The notes beneath the pieces are model-generated. The model was not told the origin of the DNA. It worked only from the letters and a program-made list of their open reading frames with translations, and did no database searches. This document shows, one piece after another, positions 33,687 through 42,972 of a stretch of DNA of 64,000 nt (its first letter is position 1; every line of letters begins with the position of its first letter). The DNA lies in NCBI GenBank assembly GCA_934277435.1, contig CAKQUE010000003.1:1-64000 (forward strand), written 5' to 3'. Position numbers and translations under genes: made by a program. The DNA is from an uncultured Alphaproteobacteria bacterium (GTDB lineage: Bacteria; Pseudomonadota; Alphaproteobacteria; RF32; CAG-239).

Positions 33687-36600
33687 ATGATTAAATCGCA
33701 TAACCATACTTTGGGAATGTTAAACGCCCAATATCGTAGTGTTTTGAAAAAATGCTGGCAGTTGAATTTGTTGGCGGCTGGTATAGCGCTGGGATTAACT
33801 TCGGCGGCGTTGGCTGACGGTACTCAAGATGATGCACAAGAAGAAGGAAGTCAAGCCAACTTTCCGGCTACCGTGGATTCTAGGCTTACTTTGATGATGC
33901 GCGGTTCTTTTAACAATGCCGAGGAGTATAATGCATCTTATATCACTCAAAACGGTACCGGTATTGTTAAAATACAAAAGGTCTTAGATGAAAATACTGA
34001 TAGCGGTTCAAGTTCTGGTTCTGGTCAAACAAGTTCATCAGGTACAACTATCTCTAATAAAACTATAAATGCAATATCATCAGCGGTTGCAAAAAGTATC
34101 AGCGGCGGCGTTGTGCGAGCAAATGGTAATATAACGGCAAATACCGGCGATGGCTTGATTCAAATTAATTGCGATGGTGATACTCAAGAGGTGCAGACGG
34201 CAACTTTTGATAACAACAGGATAAAAGCTTCAGAATTAAAAAACATTGACGGTGATAGTTTGAGTTTGAATGGTGCTGTTTTAGCCTCTACAACCGCAGA
34301 TGAAAATGTGACTAGTCGTGATAAGAATTTTGTGATTCGTGCTAACAATGTAATTTTTAGTAATAATGGAATTATTGTTACCGACGATAGATATGATTCG
34401 GTAGAAAAAAGTAAGCCGGTTTCCGCAAATGGTGGCGCTATATATGTTGTTGGTTCGGCTAAAATTTCTAATGGCGAATTTAGTGGTAACCAAGCTGTGA
34501 TTAATAGCGTGGTGTCAGTTGGACAAACAGCGAGCGGTGGTGCAATTTTCAATAAAGGCTATATGGAACTGGAACATATAACTTTTTCAAACAATCAGGT
34601 TTCGGCAGAAAACGCTTACGGTGGTGCGCTTTATAATGACAAAGCTGAGGCAAATTCAGATAATGAGATGTTATCAAAATTAAAAGTAAGCGATTCTTCT
34701 TTTAGCGGAAACATTGTTAATGCTGGTAAAATAGGTATGGGCGGCGCGATTTATAATAATTCGATCACCGAAACAACAATTTCTAATTCTTCTTTTAGCA
34801 ACAACTCAATCACGGTTGATAACGATAAAAAAGTGGTTTCCGATACTTTGCAAGGTTTTGGTGGTGCTGTATACAATAGCGGAAAAATTAAAATTTCTGC
34901 CGCAACTAATGATGTTGAAATATCAAATAACATCATATCAATAAAAGGCGAAATGACAGATGAAAACGCTAGAGGCGGCGCTATTTATAATAAGGGAAGT
35001 TTTGAACTTGATGCTGCTAAAAATATTTCGATTAGTTCCAATAGAGCTAGTTTTGGCGGTGCGCTTTATAATGCCGGAGACTTTAATATTTTGGTTAATG
35101 AAAGCGGTAAGGTCGCTTTTAGCGAAAATACTGGTGTAAACGGCGGCGCTGTTCATAATGACGTCGGTATATTGTATTTGGAAAGTAAGGGGAATGAGAA
35201 AAATGTTTTGTTTACTTCTAACTATGCAAATGGAAATGAAAATGGCCAAGGTGGCGCTGTTTATGTAAAATCAGGAATGGTGGATTTTAATTTAGCCGAT
35301 AAAAGCGGAATTGCTTTTGAAAGCAATATTGCGGCCCAGTCTGGCGGCGCATTGTCAGTACAGCAAAATGGTACATTTAAACTTACAGTTTCTGATGGCG
35401 GTAGTGTCCTCTTTAATAGCAATAGCGCAGGAAAACAAGGCGGAGCTATATATAATGAAGGAGCTATAACGCTTGATTCTGGTAAAGGAAATATCAATTT
35501 TGAGCAAAATATAGCCCAAAAAGGCGGTGCAGTTTATAATACTGGGGAATTTAAGGTTAAACTCGGTGACAATGGACAGCTTAATTTTACTTCAAATAAT
35601 GACAGCTTGTATAATTCCGGAACTTTTGCTGTTGAAGGAAATAGTTTTAGCACGTCTACCGTAAATCTAAATGCAGATGTTTCCGGTAGCGGTATTTTTA
35701 GCTTGAAAGACAGTAAATTAGTGATGACTGATGCCTCAATTGATAAGGCACAAAAATTGAGAGTTATAAATGGCTTTATTGATATGCAAGGTTCGTCTCA
35801 GTTATACTTAAAATCCGGTGATACTTTGAGTGATACTAATATTAGCACGGTTGAAAGTGCGGTGATTAACTATACTGCAAGCGAAAGCGCACCGGATATA
35901 AGACTAGCTAACACGCTTACTCATGCTGGTATACTGAATGCTCAAGATGGTGTTATTTCTACCATCAGCGTAAATAATTTGGTTGGTAGCAATGGTTCTA
36001 TTTATTTGGACGTTGATAGCAGCAACAACACTTCTGATGTGTTGAAAGTAAACAATTCTGCGAGCGGTACAATCAATATAAAACTAAGCAATGGCGAAGT
36101 TTTGAACAACGAAGGCGTTAAAATCAAATTTGCCGAAACAGCAGCTGCGGATTCTGGTTTTAATTTTGCATTCCAAAATGATGACACAGTTTACACGCTG
36201 GAAACAGTTAAAGAAGAAAAAGATGGTGTTTTAAACTGGTATTTATATCACGGCGGTTCGGTTCGTGCCGAAGTTGTAAACTACCTCATGCTGCCGCGCG
36301 CGGCTGTGGAACAAACCCGAGCTATCAACTTGGATATTTCCGCAAATGACAATTCGCCGCGTATTCGTTATGAATACGGTTATGGTAATAAATTGCGCCG
36401 CGTTCAGGATGATAGCAGCAAGGTTAGCCTGTGGTTGAGCCCAGTTTATAGACAAGCCACATTTAAATCTCCGGTAGAAACAAAAGGCGATATTGTCGGC
36501 GGAGACTTTAGCTTGAATGTAAATTTGAGCGAAAGCAGTAAGACAGGTTTATTTGTTTCTTATCGTACCGGTAGCTATGATCAAAACGGCGAAAATGGGC

Positions 36601-37214
36601 AATACTATAACAAAAATGCGAAAACCAGTTTGGATTTAGACAGCACATTGGTTGGTTTGTATTATCACAAATATTTCAGCCAGCTTTATCTAAAAGGTAT
36701 GGCTTATGTCGGTGAGCAAAAAGCCAATGTTGACAGCGGCGAAGTAACTGCTTCTACCAAAGCAATTCAAGGTGGAGCCGAAGTTGAGATGGGCTACAAT
36801 GCAAAAGTTAGTAAGCGTGCAACTTTGACGCCAATGGCAAAAGCTTCATATGACTACATTAATTTTGATGAGTTTACCGATAGCGCAGGTAAAAAGACAA
36901 GTTATGACGCGATTCATGATATTGAAGTCGAGGCAGGCTTAAAGTTAAGCTATAACTTTAACAATGAAAAGCAATTGCCGACAGTGGGCTATGTAAAAGG
37001 TTCGGTAGTGCAGTTATTGGAAAACGGTGGCTCAGCAACGGTTCAAAACGTTAAATTTGATGATATGCTGAAAAATGAAACGGCAGGACGTGTTGAAGTC
37101 GGTTTGGATGCTATGCTGACCAAAAACTTTGCTATCGGCGGCTTTGGCAATTACACAGCCGGTTCGGATTATAACGGATTTGCTGTTGGTGGAAATATGA
37201 AATACACCTGGTAA
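33687..37214 (+). CDS. Autotransporter with Pmp-like repeats, paralog 1
   Basis: A 1175-aa type V secreted surface protein. ATG 33687 has AAAGGAGA upstream. The N-terminus carries a long leader, LGMLNAQYRSVLKKC, before a hydrophobic signal ending in SAALADG. The passenger (about residues 60-880) is a predicted beta-helix with many GGAIYN units and FS.N repeats, like chlamydial Pmp proteins. The last 275 residues form the autotransporter barrel (from about LWLSPVYR), ending KYTW. No protease motif is seen, so adhesion is the likely role. Nineteen nt separate it from a close paralog, so the two are probably cotranscribed. Confidence 0.92.
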   Translation: MIKSHNHTLGMLNAQYRSVLKKCWQLNLLAAGIALGLTSAALADGTQDDAQEEGSQANFPATVDSRLTLMMRGSFNNAEEYNASYITQNGTGIVKIQKVLDENTDSGSSSGSGQTSSSGTTISNKTINAISSAVAKSISGGVVRANGNITANTGDGLIQINCDGDTQEVQTATFDNNRIKASELKNIDGDSLSLNGAVLASTTADENVTSRDKNFVIRANNVIFSNNGIIVTDDRYDSVEKSKPVSANGGAIYVVGSAKISNGEFSGNQAVINSVVSVGQTASGGAIFNKGYMELEHITFSNNQVSAENAYGGALYNDKAEANSDNEMLSKLKVSDSSFSGNIVNAGKIGMGGAIYNNSITETTISNSSFSNNSITVDNDKKVVSDTLQGFGGAVYNSGKIKISAATNDVEISNNIISIKGEMTDENARGGAIYNKGSFELDAAKNISISSNRASFGGALYNAGDFNILVNESGKVAFSENTGVNGGAVHNDVGILYLESKGNEKNVLFTSNYANGNENGQGGAVYVKSGMVDFNLADKSGIAFESNIAAQSGGALSVQQNGTFKLTVSDGGSVLFNSNSAGKQGGAIYNEGAITLDSGKGNINFEQNIAQKGGAVYNTGEFKVKLGDNGQLNFTSNNDSLYNSGTFAVEGNSFSTSTVNLNADVSGSGIFSLKDSKLVMTDASIDKAQKLRVINGFIDMQGSSQLYLKSGDTLSDTNISTVESAVINYTASESAPDIRLANTLTHAGILNAQDGVISTISVNNLVGSNGSIYLDVDSSNNTSDVLKVNNSASGTINIKLSNGEVLNNEGVKIKFAETAAADSGFNFAFQNDDTVYTLETVKEEKDGVLNWYLYHGGSVRAEVVNYLMLPRAAVEQTRAINLDISANDNSPRIRYEYGYGNKLRRVQDDSSKVSLWLSPVYRQATFKSPVETKGDIVGGDFSLNVNLSESSKTGLFVSYRTGSYDQNGENGQYYNKNAKTSLDLDSTLVGLYYHKYFSQLYLKGMAYVGEQKANVDSGEVTASTKAIQGGAEVEMGYNAKVSKRATLTPMAKASYDYINFDEFTDSAGKKTSYDAIHDIEVEAGLKLSYNFNNEKQLPTVGYVKGSVVQLLENGGSATVQNVKFDDMLKNETAGRVEVGLDAMLTKNFAIGGFGNYTAGSDYNGFAVGGNMKYTW

Positions 37215-37233
37215 TGTTTGAGGAGAAAAATAG

Positions 37234-40200
37234 ATGTTGAAACTCAGCGTACACGGAATTGGTTTGTTAAACGCACAATATCGCAGTGTTTTGAAAAAAT
37301 GTTTGCTGCTCAATGTGATGGCTGCGTCATTAATCTATGCTTTGCCGGCAAGCGCCGAAAACGCCAATGCCAATGCCAGCGGCCTTTATACTAGCGGTGT
37401 TGCTACAGCGATTACTCACCTTGAAAAAAAAATGGGGCTAGAGATTGGTGTAAATAAAGATATTGGCACACTTTATGTGGATAAGAGTTTTGAAAACAGC
37501 ATCTATTCTGAAGGAAATGACCTGATAGAAGGTGATGCTAACCAATATGGTCCATGGATTATAAACTATGAAAATGTTTATATTGGTTATAAGTATGAGG
37601 ATTTTACCAAAAAAGAAGTCACCAACACCATAGAAATTGCCAATCGTCACAATACCAATGGCGACACAATTTTTTTTGGCGGAGGTGTGATTGTTAGTGG
37701 CAGCGAAGATGACAATGTGGAAACCGTGTTGCAAGTGCGTAACACTAATTTTACTAATAACTCAGCTAGTTCTTCTTCAACCTCAAAAGGCCTTTCTGTA
37801 GCTTCTGGCGGTGCTATTACCACATACAGCAATATGGACAATTTTATCAAAAACAGCACATTTGATGCCAACTATGCGATGAGCGGCGCAACAGCCGAAG
37901 GTGGCGCTGTTTCCAATGTCAGTGCAAAAGTCAGAGGAGCTTCTCCAACAGTTGATGTTGGTAAATTAACCTCAGAAAATAATGTTTATAAAAATAACTA
38001 TGCCGGCAACAAAACTTCGGATACTACAGGAAAATTGTGGCAATTTAATGGAGTTAATGCCGAAACAGCTCAAGGCGGTGCTGTTTATAACAGCGGCGTT
38101 TTGATTTCAACCGCAGATACTTTTGTAAATAATCAGGCCTTTGGTGAAAACGCCTATGGCGGGGCTATCCGCAATACTATTGAAGGTGGATTAAGTGAGG
38201 GTGGAAAAGTCACTCTTACCAACACCGCCGGAGCTGAAAATTTTGTTGGTAATTCGGCTAAAGGCGCCAACAAAGCCTATGGTGGCGCAATTTCTAATGC
38301 TGCAGCTTTTTCTGCCACCAACAGTGTTTTCAAAAACAATAGCGCGGAAGCAAGCAAAGAAGCAGGTGGCGGAGCTGTTTCCAATATAGGAACATATGCG
38401 TCGATTAACGAAAAGTATATTAATAACAGCGTTACCTCGGCAACATTTGCCGATGGCGGCGCGGTTATGAATGCGGTAGACGGTACTATTATTGTCACCG
38501 GCTCGGCAATTTTTGAAAACAATAAAGCGCAGACTACTGCAAGCGAAGCTTTTGACAGTACCGGAAAAGAGATAGCCGGTGCGCGTGGTGGCGCAGTTTA
38601 TAATGCTGGAATTTTTGACGCCCAAAACGCGGATTCGATTAGTTTCAAGAGTAACATTGCTGAAGGCGTTCATGCTCGCGGCGGCGCTTTTTATAACGAT
38701 GAAACTGCCAGCGGTGATGATAAAGCCACAACACTAAACAATGTTGAATTTATCGGCAATAGTGTTATCGACAATACAACAGTGCTTAATCAAGACGGAA
38801 AAGTTATCATACCTTCTGGCGGCGCTGTTTATAACAATGGTAAAATCACTATCAGCAATGCGATGTTTAAAAACAACACTGTAACCAGCGCTATTCACAG
38901 TAGTTTTGGCGGTGCGTTTGTTAACAATTCATCAGACGGCAGTTTGAGCCAGATTATAGACAGTTCGTTTATAAATAATAAAGCGATAAGTAAATCAGAA
39001 GCTAACAGCGGCTCATCAGGTGGTGCAATCCATGTTCAGTCGTGGCAAAAAGGCACAATTTCTCGTTTGAAGATTTTGGCGCAGAACAGCGATGTTTTGT
39101 TCCAAAACAACAGTGCCGAAGCTGTCAGCGGCAAATCTTTTGGCGGTGCTATAGCTGCTGATAACCGCGGTCAGTTGGAAATTCATACTGATGGACATAA
39201 TATAGTTTTTGATACCAACAGCGCGGCTTACGGCGGTGCTATTTCCAATGCGGCCAGCGGCAGCAATCAGTCGGAAGTAGGGACATCATACACGTCGTAT
39301 CTGCGTATTGCGGCTGAAAAAGGAAACATAGTTTTGCAAAACAATACAGCCAGTCAAGAAGGCGGGGCTTTGTTTAACTATAGTGAAACCTCTGGCATGA
39401 ATTTTTACGCTGAAGGTGGATATTCCGTTTTGTTGCAGGCTAACTCTGCGGTTAATGGCGGTGCTATTTCTAATACTGCCGACCCTAATAAGCCAACAGA
39501 TAAAGGCAATATTCGAGTGCAGTTAGGTGACAATGGTCTAGTTCAGTTTGTCAAAAATACTGCGTTTGACAACGGCGGCGCTCTATATAACCTTGGTAAC
39601 TTTGGTGTAGAGGTTGCAGGCACAACCAATATTTCTAATCTTAATTTTGAAGGAAACAGCGCCAAAATCGGCGGTGCAGTTTATAACAATGGTAATTTCA
39701 GCGGAGATTTGCGAAAAGAAACTACCATGCTCTTTAACGGCAATTCGGCGTCCAGCGGTTTGGGCGGCGCTATTTATAACACTAAAGATGGTATTGTAAA
39801 TATTAAGCTTGCGGATTCGGCAAAGATTGTTTTGAACACCACCGGTGATGACATTTACAATTTAGGTACGGTTACTATTACCGGTGATTCGACTGCTCCT
39901 GCTGTTATTTCTCACACCTACAACGGCGGCGCAACGATAGCTGCTGCCAATATGGGCAACACGCAGGTGATTGTTAACTCCACTTTGGGCGGCAGCGGTG
40001 TATATAAAGTTGCCAACACAAATTTGAACCTTGGTTCAACCGGTTATATTGACTATGAACCAATTCTGAATTTGAGTGACAACAGTATAAATTTGGTCTC
40101 TAAATCTTATTTGAATTTAGATACCGGCGATACCTTGCTGAACAACAACTTTAACCTTGCCGAAAATTCGGTTATCAATTATAAAGCCACAAAAGACAAG

Positions 40201-41532
40201 CCGGATGTAACATTGGCTAATACAATGGTTAACTCAGGTTTGCTTAATTTAGGCGATGGAGTGGTTTCTGATGTGACTATCAGCACTTTGAAGAGTGAAA
40301 ACGGCACAATTCGTATAAATATAGACAATCCAAGCTATACGGCAGATAGAATTATAATCAGCGATAAAATCTATGGTACAACCAATGTTTTTGTTGAAAA
40401 CGGCAATAAGATGACTTTGGAACTTGATGACAAGATTTATTTTGCGCAAACCCAATCTGCACAATCTTTAGATGACTATAAGTTTGTTTCAAAAATAAAT
40501 AACGGGTTATATGAAATTGCCATAGACCATGATGCCGGAACCACCGTGAATGATTGGTATTTCTATCGCACAAAATATCTGAATCCTGAAGTTATTGCCT
40601 ATATTGATTTGCCTCGTTCGTCTATTGAACAAAGCCGCTCATTGCTCTTTAATATAGAGCGCTTGAGCAAAGGACGCTGCGATTGCTATCAAGATGGCTA
40701 CAACTACACCTGTCACTTTAAGGATTTGGGACCAAAAAATCGCTTGTGGGCAACACCTGTATATCGTTCTGGCACGTTTGACAAGCCGATAGAAACCGAT
40801 GTGAAAATGTATGGCGTTGATTTTGGTATTGACCACCAGTTCAACATTCACAGCCAGTTTGGCGTGTTTGGTTCTTACCGCAGCGGTACTTATGAAAACA
40901 GCGGTAAAGGCGAGGGCAAAATTTTATCGCGTTATGGCAGCGAACTTGATATCACCAGCATTTTAGGCGGTGCGTACTATCGTCAATACTTTGGCAATCT
41001 CTTTATGAATGGCGCTGTTTATGGTGGTACGCAAAGTGCCGATGTTAAAGCGGATAATGATGTCAGTGCTTCGATTGATGGTATAAATATCGGTGCTCAA
41101 GCAGAAATCGGCTACGATATCCGCACCAGCAAACGTTCGGTTTTGACGCCGTCCATTAAGGCAACATACGACTATATCAAATTTGATGATGCCAAGGATT
41201 CTACTGGTAAAACAGTGGAATTTGACACTATTCATGACATAGAGCTTGAAGCCGGTATCAAATACGAGTATCAGTTTAACAATGAACATCAGCTGCCGAC
41301 AACCGGATACATTAAGCCGTCCATTGTTCAGACTGTTGCTAACGGCGGCGCGGTTAAAGTAAACGATACAACGTTTGACAAGACACTTGAAAATGAAACT
41401 CTGGGTCGGATAGAAGTTGGCGCCGATGCGGAAATTATCGAAAACTTCTCGTTGGGAGCTTTTGGTAACTATACGTTTGGTTCGGCTTATAAGGCTTGGG
41501 GAGTGGGCGGAAACATTCGTTACACCTGGTAA
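37234..41532 (+). CDS. Autotransporter with Pmp-like repeats, paralog 2
   Basis: A 1432-aa paralog of the preceding gene. It shares the leader motif LLNAQYRSVLKKC, then a signal ending in LPASAEN. The passenger (about residues 45-1120) is longer, with many GGAVYN/GGAISN units followed by F.NN strings. The linker VIAYIDLPRSSIEQSRSL matches VVNYLMLPRAAVEQTRAI of paralog 1. The barrel (about residues 1160-1432) starts near LWATPVYR and ends RYTW, and is clearly homologous along its length. A short Cys-containing loop (GRCDCYQDGYNYTCHF) just before the barrel has no counterpart in paralog 1. Preceded by GAGGAG. Confidence 0.92.
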   Translation: MLKLSVHGIGLLNAQYRSVLKKCLLLNVMAASLIYALPASAENANANASGLYTSGVATAITHLEKKMGLEIGVNKDIGTLYVDKSFENSIYSEGNDLIEGDANQYGPWIINYENVYIGYKYEDFTKKEVTNTIEIANRHNTNGDTIFFGGGVIVSGSEDDNVETVLQVRNTNFTNNSASSSSTSKGLSVASGGAITTYSNMDNFIKNSTFDANYAMSGATAEGGAVSNVSAKVRGASPTVDVGKLTSENNVYKNNYAGNKTSDTTGKLWQFNGVNAETAQGGAVYNSGVLISTADTFVNNQAFGENAYGGAIRNTIEGGLSEGGKVTLTNTAGAENFVGNSAKGANKAYGGAISNAAAFSATNSVFKNNSAEASKEAGGGAVSNIGTYASINEKYINNSVTSATFADGGAVMNAVDGTIIVTGSAIFENNKAQTTASEAFDSTGKEIAGARGGAVYNAGIFDAQNADSISFKSNIAEGVHARGGAFYNDETASGDDKATTLNNVEFIGNSVIDNTTVLNQDGKVIIPSGGAVYNNGKITISNAMFKNNTVTSAIHSSFGGAFVNNSSDGSLSQIIDSSFINNKAISKSEANSGSSGGAIHVQSWQKGTISRLKILAQNSDVLFQNNSAEAVSGKSFGGAIAADNRGQLEIHTDGHNIVFDTNSAAYGGAISNAASGSNQSEVGTSYTSYLRIAAEKGNIVLQNNTASQEGGALFNYSETSGMNFYAEGGYSVLLQANSAVNGGAISNTADPNKPTDKGNIRVQLGDNGLVQFVKNTAFDNGGALYNLGNFGVEVAGTTNISNLNFEGNSAKIGGAVYNNGNFSGDLRKETTMLFNGNSASSGLGGAIYNTKDGIVNIKLADSAKIVLNTTGDDIYNLGTVTITGDSTAPAVISHTYNGGATIAAANMGNTQVIVNSTLGGSGVYKVANTNLNLGSTGYIDYEPILNLSDNSINLVSKSYLNLDTGDTLLNNNFNLAENSVINYKATKDKPDVTLANTMVNSGLLNLGDGVVSDVTISTLKSENGTIRINIDNPSYTADRIIISDKIYGTTNVFVENGNKMTLELDDKIYFAQTQSAQSLDDYKFVSKINNGLYEIAIDHDAGTTVNDWYFYRTKYLNPEVIAYIDLPRSSIEQSRSLLFNIERLSKGRCDCYQDGYNYTCHFKDLGPKNRLWATPVYRSGTFDKPIETDVKMYGVDFGIDHQFNIHSQFGVFGSYRSGTYENSGKGEGKILSRYGSELDITSILGGAYYRQYFGNLFMNGAVYGGTQSADVKADNDVSASIDGINIGAQAEIGYDIRTSKRSVLTPSIKATYDYIKFDDAKDSTGKTVEFDTIHDIELEAGIKYEYQFNNEHQLPTTGYIKPSIVQTVANGGAVKVNDTTFDKTLENETLGRIEVGADAEIIENFSLGAFGNYTFGSAYKAWGVGGNIRYTW

Positions 41533-41551
41533 GTTGATTTTGAAAACAGTG

Positions 41552-41578
41552 AAAGACCGGATATATTTTCCGGTCTTT
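41552..41578. terminator. Shared terminator of the autotransporter and M48 protease operons
   Basis: AAAGACCGGA (41552-41561) pairs with TCCGGTCTTT (41569-41578); T-runs on both strands. Confidence 0.85.
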
Positions 41579-41607
41579 TGTGTAAATGAGATTAAGTTTC
41601 ACTAACA

Positions 41608-42972
41608 CTAAAAGGTACGGCGTTCTTTTAGGTCTGCTTTAATCCGTTCATCTAAATCTTCAAGTTTTAATAAAATAGATTTTGACGGATTGGCATTTTT
41701 AGCGCGTTTCACTTGCTTTTGCGCCCCCTCTAAATTGCCGATGGCATAGTTAAATTCGGCAGCCGCATAGTATGAAGCGGCTTTTTCGCCGCAAATGTCA
41801 TAGGCGCGCGCCAGCAGCTGCCAGCCGGTTGGCGACGGCACGCTGATAAGAGATTGCTGTAATAAATCGGCAGCTTTTCGCGCTTGTGGCTTTGATGGCG
41901 AATTTTCCAAAATCGCATGGGCTAGGCTAATTTTCAGCAGTGGAGAATTAGGCAACAACTCAAGTGCTTTTTCATAAGCCGTCACGCTCTTTGCCACTTG
42001 ACCGCTTTCAAATAAAAACTGTCCTTTAAGCTCATAAAAATACGGGTTATTCGGCTGTAAGTCGATTAATTTATTCATTTCTGACAACGCTTCGGCGACA
42101 TTACCTAGTCTAAAATCCAAAACCGCGTGAGCATAACGCGCCGATGCGTCGTTTTTGGTTGCTGGATATAAACGTTTTACTTTAACTGTATCCAGCATAA
42201 AAGCGGCAAGCTTGGCTTTTATCATAGCCAGATTGGCGTCTAGTGGATTCGCTGCGCTGAAATTATTGCTTTTTGCCGCTTCGTTAAAGTGGCTGATGCG
42301 CTCGGTGGTCATTGGGTGAGTGCGGAAGTAGTCGCTTTCTTCAATACCGCTCAGGGCGTTTTGCTGCTTTATTTTGCGCATAAAACGCTTTAGTCCTGCT
42401 GTTGATTGCTTGGTTTTATTTAATAGTTTTACGGCGCTTTCATCGGCGCTGCGTTCTTCTTCTACCTGATAGTTTAGCATACTGTTCAAAGCTGAGCTTT
42501 GTGAGCCTAAAATAACAGCCATGGCTGCGTCGCCTCGTCCGGTAGAAACGGCGGCAGCTCCAGCCGCCAGCATAGAACCCAGCATTACATATTGCATTTT
42601 TTCCAGCTTTAATTTTTGCCGTACGATATGACCGCCTAAAATATGTCCGGTTTCGTGCGCCAAAATTCCGGCCAGTTCGTTTGTGTCATCAATATTCAAT
42701 AAAGTTCCGGTGTTAACAAATAGATAGTTGCCGTCGCTGACAAAGGCGTTTAAGGAATTATCGCTGACAATGAATATGTTGTTGGCGTTAAAGCTGACGC
42801 CGGCGGCTTTGAAAAGCGGCTGCACAACTTTTGCTAAATAGTTTTCGGTTTCGGTATCAGATATTAGAGTCAGACCTTGACTTAGCGCCGTCTTAAAAGG
42901 AAAGGCGGCGCATAAGCTCAATAAACATAGAAAACAAATTTTTCGGATTAACCGATAAGTTTTTTCCACCAT
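41608..42972 (-). CDS. bepA: M48 metalloprotease with TPR domain (BepA/YfgC-like)
   Basis: A 454-aa periplasmic protease/chaperone of outer-membrane quality control. Signal peptide (KICFLCLLSLCAAFPFKTALS), M48 domain with zinc motif HETGH (GILAHETGHILGGH) and the third ligand Glu in EEERSADESA, then TPR repeats (about residues 260-440; PNNPYFYELKGQFLFESGQVAKSV). BepA helps LptD and BAM assembly in E. coli; here large autotransporters and a porin are the nearest clients, an inference. Its start overlaps the rne stop region by 25 nt on the same strand. Confidence 0.9.
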   Translation of the reverse strand: MVEKTYRLIRKICFLCLLSLCAAFPFKTALSQGLTLISDTETENYLAKVVQPLFKAAGVSFNANNIFIVSDNSLNAFVSDGNYLFVNTGTLLNIDDTNELAGILAHETGHILGGHIVRQKLKLEKMQYVMLGSMLAAGAAAVSTGRGDAAMAVILGSQSSALNSMLNYQVEEERSADESAVKLLNKTKQSTAGLKRFMRKIKQQNALSGIEESDYFRTHPMTTERISHFNEAAKSNNFSAANPLDANLAMIKAKLAAFMLDTVKVKRLYPATKNDASARYAHAVLDFRLGNVAEALSEMNKLIDLQPNNPYFYELKGQFLFESGQVAKSVTAYEKALELLPNSPLLKISLAHAILENSPSKPQARKAADLLQQSLISVPSPTGWQLLARAYDICGEKAASYYAAAEFNYAIGNLEGAQKQVKRAKNANPSKSILLKLEDLDERIKADLKERRTF

